A stretch of 12,880 nucleotides of DNA from an uncultured Clostridium sp. GTDB lineage: Bacteria; Bacillota; Clostridia; TANB77; CAG-508. This document shows, one piece after another, positions 7,656-12,880 of this stretch. The stretch is taken from assembly GCA_900554565.1 (NCBI GenBank), contig USHX01000032.1, forward strand, positions 1 through 12,880, read 5' to 3'. The translations under genes and the position numbers were made by a program. The stretch's first letter is position 1. Every line of letters starts with the position of its first letter. The notes beneath the pieces were generated by a model. It worked only from the letters and a program-made list of their open reading frames with translations, did not search any database and had not been told where the DNA came from.

Positions 7656-8521
7656 CTATAATATTATATCTCTTTTTAAGAGATTTTCTTTAATTATTCC
7701 TGTCCCTATAAATTTTCCATTATTGTATATTCTGTACACTCCGTCTGCATTTTTATTTGTAATTTTAACTCCATTTAAAAAATGCTTTATTTTTGAGTTT
7801 TCAAGTTCTATATTAGGTAATTTTTCAAATATTTTTTCTACAGATATTATTTTTTCTTGTATAATATTAGGGGTTTCTTGAATTTGCTTCAATGTTATTG
7901 AATCTTCTATTTTAAATTCTCCAACTTTTGTTCTTTGTAGTTCTTTCATAAATCCGAACTGTGCCTAGTTTTTTAGCTACATCTTCACATACACTTCTTA
8001 TATAGGTTCCTTTTGAGCACCCTATTTCAAATTTTATTTCTTTTTCTTCTTGATTTATTTCTATCAAGTTCATGAAATAAATTTCTATTTTTCTTGGTTG
8101 TAGTTCTATCTTTTGACCTTTTCTAGCATATTCATATAGTTTTTTTCCGTTTACTTTTATTGCTGAATACATAGGCGGAATTTGTTCTTGTTTTCCTACA
8201 AAGTTTTTAAATACTTGTTGAATATTTTCTTTTTCTAATGCTTCTGGTAATACTTCTTGAGTTTCCATTACATTTCCTTCGCTATCTGCTGTATCACGCT
8301 TTTCACCTAGTTTAAGTGTTACTTTGTAGATTTTATCATGGTTTATTAAATATTTTGAACAGCTTGTTCCTTTACCTATTAATAATGGCAACACTCCTGT
8401 TGCCATTGGGTCTAAGGTTCCTGTATGCCCGAACCTTTGAATTCACTATTTTTTTTACTTTATATACAATATCATGTGATGTACAACCTTTGTGTTTGTT
8501 TATTATGATTATTCCATCCAT
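7656..8521 (-). CDS. truB: tRNA pseudouridine-55 synthase, needs two +1 shifts at CGG codons
   Basis: Converts U55 of the tRNA T-loop to pseudouridine. Three consecutive frames join into one 287-residue protein, normal for bacterial TruB, if one base is skipped at each of two in-frame CGG codons (8429-8431 and 7954-7956). Segment one, MDGIIIINKHKGCTSHD to residue 30, is the canonical TruB start. Segment two begins with GHTGTLDPMATGVLP, carrying catalytic D37, then YSAIKVNGKKLYEYAR and the GTYIRSVCEDVAKKLGT motif. Segment three, GFMKELQRTKVGEF onward, is the C-terminal part. The ATG at 8521 is preferred over the one at 8533 because GGAG (8528-8531) lies six bases upstream and the protein then begins as family members do. 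It lies 19 nt after nrnA. Every segment is well conserved and there is no other damage, so decay is unlikely. Without shifting, translation ends about 20 codons after the first site and makes no active site. Confidence 0.92.
7954..7956 (-). other. Second truB +1 frameshift site, GTT-C-GGA
   Basis: The zero-frame codon is CGG. Skipping the C turns KKLGTVRIYERTTK into KKLGTVGFMKELQRTK, which is the normal TruB continuation. The unshifted frame ends at the TAA at 7912-7914. Confidence 0.88.
8429..8431 (-). other. First truB +1 frameshift site, GTT-C-GGG
   Basis: The zero-frame codon is CGG. Skipping the C gives NSKV-GHTGTLDP, the most conserved motif of TruB. The catalytic aspartate is encoded seven codons after the site. 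Confidence 0.92.
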
Positions 8522-8527
8522 TTGTTT

Positions 8528-8531
8528 CTCC
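8528..8531 (-). promoter_or_regulatory. Ribosome binding site of truB
   Basis: GGAG six bases before the ATG at 8521. It lies inside the codons that would follow the alternative ATG at 8533, so it favours the shorter MDGIII start. Confidence 0.7.
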
Positions 8532-8540
8532 ATTTTTGTT

Positions 8541-9512
8541 TTATTTTTTCTTTGCTTTCAATGCTTTTCTTACTTCTTTTAAGATTTTTTCTTTTACTTC
8601 TTCTACATTTCCTTGTATTAATGCTCCTGCTGCTCTTGGGTGTCCACCACCGCCAAACATTAGGCACACATCAGATACATTTACACTGTCTCCTGAACGT
8701 AAAGAAATTTTATATGCATCTTCATTTTCTCTTTGTCTTATAAATATTGAAACTTCTACTCCTTCTATGTCTCTTCCTATTTCTACTAGTCCTTCATGGT
8801 CTCCTGGCTCTGCATTTACTTCTTTTTCGTCTTCGCTTGTTATATATGTAAATGTTACTTTTCCATCTTCTAGTATTTCTAGTCTATCCATTATTTTTTG
8901 AGTTAGTAAAAAGTTTGCTTTTGTTTTTGTTCTTAATGTTCTTTTATATATGTCTGGGATGTTTACTCCTTTTCTTATTAACTCTGCTGCAAATTCAAAT
9001 GTTTCTGGGTTAACTCCTTCATGTCTGAAACCACCTGTATCTGTTATTATTCCTGTCATTAAGCATGTTCCTATTTGTTTTGTAATGTCCATTTCAAAAT
9101 ATTCACATATCCCAGCAAGGATTTCGCAACATGCTGGAGACACTGGATTTACATAGTTCAAATCTCCATACATGTTGTTACTTCCGTGGTGGTCTATTAC
9201 TATTGTCTTTTTAGCTGATTCGAAATATTCTTTTTTGGCTAATCTTTTTAAGTCTGCACAGTCTAATGATATTGCTAAATCATAATTTTTTATTTCTGAT
9301 TCTTTTTTTATTGTTTCAACTTCAGGTAGGAAGTTAAATAATCTAGAATATTCTGGAATTATTACATCTGCTTTTTTTCCTAATTTTTCTAGCATTAATT
9401 TAACTCCCAAGCTGCTTCCAACAGCATCTCCATCTGGTGATTCATGTGTTAATATTACTATTGTTTCTGCTAACTTTATTTCTTCTAAGATTTCATCTAA
9501 GGTCATTTGCAT
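8541..9512 (-). CDS. nrnA: DHH/DHHA1 phosphoesterase, NrnA-like (oligoribonuclease / pAp phosphatase)
   Basis: Soluble metal-dependent phosphoesterase of the family that degrades nanoRNAs and dephosphorylates 3'-phosphoadenosine 5'-phosphate; some relatives cleave linear cyclic-dinucleotide products. It has 323 residues, full length. Seen: motif I HESPDGDAVGSS (23-34), motif II SLDCAD with D84, the DHH triad at 107-109 in IDHHGSN, motif IV ITDTGGFR with D158, and the substrate-binding GGGGHPRAAG of the DHHA1 domain at 287-296. The tail is lysine-rich. The ATG at 9512 overlaps the rbfA TAA by one base (TAATG), and AGAAGGAG lies at 9517-9524. A second ATG two codons in (9506) would have a roomier spacing and is equally possible. 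Position between rbfA and truB is the classic place for nrnA in Bacillota. Exact substrate preference cannot be read from sequence. Confidence 0.94.
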   Translation of the reverse strand: MQMTLDEILEEIKLAETIVILTHESPDGDAVGSSLGVKLMLEKLGKKADVIIPEYSRLFNFLPEVETIKKESEIKNYDLAISLDCADLKRLAKKEYFESAKKTIVIDHHGSNNMYGDLNYVNPVSPACCEILAGICEYFEMDITKQIGTCLMTGIITDTGGFRHEGVNPETFEFAAELIRKGVNIPDIYKRTLRTKTKANFLLTQKIMDRLEILEDGKVTFTYITSEDEKEVNAEPGDHEGLVEIGRDIEGVEVSIFIRQRENEDAYKISLRSGDSVNVSDVCLMFGGGGHPRAAGALIQGNVEEVKEKILKEVRKALKAKKK

Positions 9513-9874
9513 TATTCTCCTTCTTTTTTAGGCATAATTTCTTTTAATATGCTATCTATTCTTGCACCATATTCTAAAGAATCATCTAATTCAAATATTA
9601 TTTCTGGTGTGTTACGCAAATTTACTCTTTTGGCTAATTCGCTTCTTATATATCCAGATGATTTTTTTAGAGCTGCTAGTGTATCTTTTATATTTTTTGA
9701 GTTTAAAATACTTACATATGCTTTTGCATATTTTAAGTCATTTGTTACTTTTACTTTTGTTACACTAATCATTCCTGTTGCATTTGGATTTTTTAGTTCA
9801 TAGCTTATGATTTGACTTAATACTTTTCTGTATTGTTCATCAATACGACCTAGTCTATTTTGATTTTCTGGCAT
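9512..9874 (-). CDS. rbfA: 30S ribosome-binding factor A
   Basis: Small KH-like protein that binds the 30S subunit during late maturation of 16S rRNA, and important in the cold. It has 120 residues, normal length. Seen: the N-terminal RLGRIDEQYRKVLSQII helix, the ATGMISVTKVKVTNDLKYAKAYVSIL strands, and the RVNLRNTPEIIFELDDSLEYGARID block typical of the family near the C terminus. The ATG at 9874 is preceded by AGGAG (9883-9887) at eight bases. That site overlaps the TAG stop of infB, so translation of the two is probably coupled. It ends in a one-base overlap with nrnA. The codon set resembles its neighbours and includes no CGG. Confidence 0.96.
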   Translation of the reverse strand: MPENQNRLGRIDEQYRKVLSQIISYELKNPNATGMISVTKVKVTNDLKYAKAYVSILNSKNIKDTLAALKKSSGYIRSELAKRVNLRNTPEIIFELDDSLEYGARIDSILKEIMPKKEGE

Positions 9875-9885
9875 AGCTTTTTCTC

Positions 9886-12846
9886 CTATCTTTTAATTTC
9901 TTCCATTACGTATACTTCTATTCTGTCTCCTTCTTTTATGTCATTGTAGTTTTCTATTTGAATTCCACATTCAAATCCTTTTCCTACTTCTTTTACATCA
10001 TCTTTAAATCTCTTCAATGTTGCTAAATGTCCATCATGTATTACAACATTGTCACGAATTACTCTTACTCCTGCATTTCTTTCAACTTTTCCAGATAATA
10101 CATATGCACCAGCAATTGTTCCAACATTTGAAATTCTAAATGTTTGTCTTACTTCAACATCACCAATTACTTTTTCTTCGTATTTTGGTTCTAACATACC
10201 TTTCATTGCTGCTTCTACATCTTCTATTGCTTGGTAGATTATTGAATATTGTTTTATTTCAACTTCATCTTTTTTAGCCATTTCTTTTGCAACACTGTCT
10301 GGTCTTACATTAAATGCTATTATTATTGCATTTGATACTTTTGCTAGTGTTACATCTGATTGATTTACTGCTCCTGCTGCAGCATGAATTACTTTTACTC
10401 TTACTTCTTCGTTTTCTAGTTTTTCTAATGCTTGTTTAACAGCTTCTACAGATCCTTGTACATCTGCTTTTACTATTAAGTTTAATACTTTTAAGTTTCC
10501 TTGTTCCATTTGACTAAATAGGTTATCTAAAGTTATTTTTGTGCTGTTATTTATTGCTTTTTCTCTTTCTTGACGTTTTCTCTTTTCTATTAAGTGTTTT
10601 GCCATTTTTTCGTTTTTAACTTCATAGAATGTGTCTCCAGCTTGTGGTACATCTGTTAATCCCATTATTTCTACTGGTGTTGATGGTCCTGCTGATTTTA
10701 CTTTTTTACCTTTGTCATCTTTCATTGCTCTTATTCTACCTATTGATGAGCCTACTACTATTGTATCACCAACATCTAGTGAACCTCTTTGTACAAGCAT
10801 TGTTGCTATTGCTCCTTTTGTTTTGTCTAGTCTTGCTTCTATTACAGCTCCTTTTGCTTGTTTGTTTGGATTTGCTTTTAATTCTAGTACATCTGCTTCT
10901 AATAATACCATTTCTAGTAATTGATCTATATTTTCACCTTTTTTAGCTGATATTGGCACATATATTGTGTCTCCACCCCATTCTTCTGGAACTAGTTCAT
11001 ATGTCATTAATTCTTGTTTTACTTTTTCTATATTAGCATCTGGTAAATCTATTTTGTTTATTGCTACTATTATTGGTATTCCTGCTGATTTTGCATGGTT
11101 AATAGCTTCTATTGTTTGTGGTTTTACTCCATCATTTGCTGCAACTACTAATATTGCTATATCTGTAATTTGTGCACCTCTTGCTCTCATAGCTGTGAAT
11201 GCTTCGTGTCCAGGTGTGTCTAAGAATGTTATTTCTCTTCCATTTACTTTTACTTTATACGCACCTATTGCTTGTGTTATTCCACCTGCTTCTCCTTCAA
11301 TTACATTTGTTTTTCTAACAGCATCTAGTAATGATGTTTTTCCATGGTCTACGTGTCCCATAACTACTATTACTGGTGGTCTTGGTTGTAAATCTTCTTC
11401 TCTATCTTCAGAATCATCAAATAATATATCTTCTTCTGTTACTGTTTCTTTTTTCTTTGCAGTAATTCCAAATTCTTGTGCTATTAAATATGCTGTATCG
11501 AAGTCTATATCTTGATTTATTGTTGTCATTATTCCATATCCAAGTAATTTTTTGATAACTTCTGCTGTTGTCTTTTTCATTTCAGCAGCTAAGTCTTTTA
11601 CTGTTATGTTTTCTGGTATTTCAATTTCTGTTAGTTTGAATATTTTTTGTTTGTTTCGTGGTTCTTGATTTTGAGTTTTTCTCTTCTTTCCACGTCTTCC
11701 ACGTTCTGTTGTTAAATCATAATAATCTAACATTCCACCATCTTGTTCTTCAAACATATTTGATAATCTATTTGTTTGTTTTAAGCTTTTTAATTTTCCT
11801 TCATCAAAATCATTTGTATTGTTATTTCTTCTTGATTTTGATTTTTTATTTCTGTTTTCATCAAATTTGTTATTATTTTTTTGTTTGTCTATTCCACGGT
11901 CACGGTTATATTCTCTAACATTTTCTTTTTCAACAGTTTCAACAGCCATTATATTTTTAATATTTTTTTCGATTCCTTTTTCGTCTAGTGGTCTTCTTCC
12001 GCCTTGATAATTATTGTTTCTGTTGTTATATCTTTCATTGTTGTTTCCGTTTCTATTACCAAATCTTCCACCATTACGATTATTTTCAAATCTATTGTTT
12101 GGTCTATTATTGTTATCTGTGTTTCTATTATTTCTATAATTGTTGTTTCTGTTATTGTCTCTATTGTCTCTATTATCTCTGTTATTATAGTTATTATTTC
12201 TATTATTATAGTTGTTATAATTATTGTTTACTCTATTTGTTTTATTTTCTTGTTTTATTTCTGGTTTATTTGTCATTATTTTTTGTTCCTTTGGTTGTTC
12301 TGAATTAATTTCTTTTTTTGCTTCTGGTTTAGCAACTTCTACTTTTGTTTCTACCTTTACTTCTTCTTTCTTTTCTTGTTTTACTTCTTTTGGTTCTTCT
12401 TTTTTCTCTTCCTTTTTAGGCTCTTCTTTCTTTAACCCAAATAATTCGCTTACTGTCATTGGTTTGTTTGGTTTGTTTCTGTAAACAATATTATAATCTT
12501 TGTTTTGTCTTCTTTCTACAAAACCTACATTATTTTTTCTTGTTTCCTTTTTTGCTGTTTCTTTTTTCTTTGCTGGTTCTTCTTCAGATATTATAACTTC
12601 TCTTCTTATTATAACAGGTGCTTTTTCTTCTTTTTTAGTTCCTTTTTTTGCTTCCATCTTTTCTTTATTTGCCGTTCCTTTTCCTTGTTTTTTTGATATT
12701 TCTTTTTCGATTTTTTTAGCTTCTTCTTCATCTACACCACTTAAGTGACTTTTAGCTTCTATTTTTAATTTTTTTGCTATGTCTAGTACTTCTTTACTGG
12801 TTAAGTTTAGCTTTTTTGCTATATCATATATTTTTATCTTACCCAA
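9886..12846 (-). CDS. infB: Translation initiation factor IF-2
   Basis: GTPase that places initiator tRNA on the 30S subunit and promotes 50S joining. From the TTG at 12846 it has 986 residues, long for the family because of an extended N-terminal part. Seen: IF2-N domain (GKIKIYDIAKKLNLTSKEVL), Lys/Glu-rich stretches (about 45-185), an Asn/Arg/Tyr-rich low-complexity segment (about 204-284), a second IF2-N type domain (about 405-465), and the G domain with GHVDHGKT (497-504), DTPGHE (543-548), NKID (597-600) and an SAK motif. The C-terminal IF2 domains end in GDRIEVYVMEEIKR. An ATG at 12861 is also in frame, but GGGGGTG (12853-12859) sits six bases before the TTG, and the usual protein start MGKIKIY follows it. 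The 19 bases upstream end in a possible stop of a preceding gene, too short to identify. Confidence 0.97.
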   Translation of the reverse strand: MGKIKIYDIAKKLNLTSKEVLDIAKKLKIEAKSHLSGVDEEEAKKIEKEISKKQGKGTANKEKMEAKKGTKKEEKAPVIIRREVIISEEEPAKKKETAKKETRKNNVGFVERRQNKDYNIVYRNKPNKPMTVSELFGLKKEEPKKEEKKEEPKEVKQEKKEEVKVETKVEVAKPEAKKEINSEQPKEQKIMTNKPEIKQENKTNRVNNNYNNYNNRNNNYNNRDNRDNRDNNRNNNYRNNRNTDNNNRPNNRFENNRNGGRFGNRNGNNNERYNNRNNNYQGGRRPLDEKGIEKNIKNIMAVETVEKENVREYNRDRGIDKQKNNNKFDENRNKKSKSRRNNNTNDFDEGKLKSLKQTNRLSNMFEEQDGGMLDYYDLTTERGRRGKKRKTQNQEPRNKQKIFKLTEIEIPENITVKDLAAEMKKTTAEVIKKLLGYGIMTTINQDIDFDTAYLIAQEFGITAKKKETVTEEDILFDDSEDREEDLQPRPPVIVVMGHVDHGKTSLLDAVRKTNVIEGEAGGITQAIGAYKVKVNGREITFLDTPGHEAFTAMRARGAQITDIAILVVAANDGVKPQTIEAINHAKSAGIPIIVAINKIDLPDANIEKVKQELMTYELVPEEWGGDTIYVPISAKKGENIDQLLEMVLLEADVLELKANPNKQAKGAVIEARLDKTKGAIATMLVQRGSLDVGDTIVVGSSIGRIRAMKDDKGKKVKSAGPSTPVEIMGLTDVPQAGDTFYEVKNEKMAKHLIEKRKRQEREKAINNSTKITLDNLFSQMEQGNLKVLNLIVKADVQGSVEAVKQALEKLENEEVRVKVIHAAAGAVNQSDVTLAKVSNAIIIAFNVRPDSVAKEMAKKDEVEIKQYSIIYQAIEDVEAAMKGMLEPKYEEKVIGDVEVRQTFRISNVGTIAGAYVLSGKVERNAGVRVIRDNVVIHDGHLATLKRFKDDVKEVGKGFECGIQIENYNDIKEGDRIEVYVMEEIKR
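11995..12237 (-). repeat. Low-complexity Asn/Arg/Tyr repeat region inside infB
   Basis: About 80 codons are dominated by AAT, AAC, AGA and TAT, giving short imperfect units such as NNYNN and three copies of RDN in a row. At DNA level this is a tract of short imperfect repeats without any frame break. It lies in the linker between the N-terminal domain and the conserved G-domain half of IF-2. Confidence 0.85.
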
Positions 12847-12852
12847 TAACTT

Positions 12853-12859
12853 CACCCCC
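12853..12859 (-). promoter_or_regulatory. Ribosome binding site of infB
   Basis: GGGGGTG, a GGAGGTG-like match, lies six bases upstream of a TTG codon. It overlaps the codons after the alternative ATG at 12861, so it supports the non-ATG start. Confidence 0.65.
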
Positions 12860-12880
12860 ATTATTTATTTTTTGAATTTC

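Noticed and set aside
6931..8431. CGG reassigned to another amino acid, as reported for some other bacteria
   Set aside because: A reassigned sense codon would keep the frame. Here the frame changes by one base at each CGG, so a different residue alone does not restore the protein.
8429..8450. Shine-Dalgarno-stimulated programmed shift like prfB
   Set aside because: An AAAGG-like run lies near sites one and three but at different distances, and site two has none, so no common stimulator is seen.
7656..8521. truB as a pseudogene broken by random frameshifts or sequencing errors
   Set aside because: Both breaks are the same change at the same hexamer, all three segments are fully conserved, and a third break in the next gene follows the same CGG rule. 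Random errors would more likely fall in the many A or T runs.
289..12748. Plus-strand open reading frames rich in Leu, Phe, Ser and Cys
   Set aside because: They lie opposite clear minus-strand genes, have the composition expected of antisense AT-rich coding DNA, and show no recognisable domain or ribosome binding site.

Overview
The window is AT-rich and every convincing gene is on the minus strand. Gene content and order (infB-rbfA-nrnA-truB, then a class A penicillin-binding protein, cysS, galE, argS), strong Shine-Dalgarno sites and a lysine/asparagine/isoleucine-rich proteome point to a low-GC Gram-positive bacterium, probably an uncultured Clostridia-like Bacillota. The species cannot be named from the sequence. 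All plus-strand open frames are shadows of minus-strand genes.

Layout in transcription order, from high to low coordinates. A tightly packed translation block comes first: infB (initiation factor IF2), rbfA (30S maturation), nrnA (DHH/DHHA1 phosphoesterase) and truB (tRNA U55 pseudouridine synthase), with gaps of 11 nt, a 1-nt overlap and 19 nt. An unrecognised 285-residue protein gene follows. Then comes a 191-nt AT-rich gap with an 18-bp perfect inverted repeat and a promoter-like element. It leads into a class A penicillin-binding protein gene, followed by cysS, galE and the first 452 codons of argS, which runs off the window. The first block initiates, assembles and modifies the translation machinery. 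The second block mixes cell-wall synthesis, two aminoacyl-tRNA synthetases and UDP-galactose metabolism.

The main observation concerns the codon CGG. truB is broken by two +1 frameshifts and the gene downstream by one. At all three places the zero-frame codon is CGG, and skipping its C restores the frame: GTT-C-GGG, GTT-C-GGA and AAT-C-GGT. By hand scan, CGG occurs 15 times on the coding strand. Twelve are out of frame in intact reading frames; the only three in-frame ones are these three shift sites. The seven intact genes, about 3,540 codons, contain no in-frame CGG. This is hard to explain by random indels or pseudogene decay. It suggests that CGG is unassigned in this organism and that CGGN is read as a four-base unit with a +1 shift. 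The +1 codon is always GGN, so glycine is the expected residue. In truB the first site lies seven codons before the catalytic aspartate, so active enzyme requires the shift.
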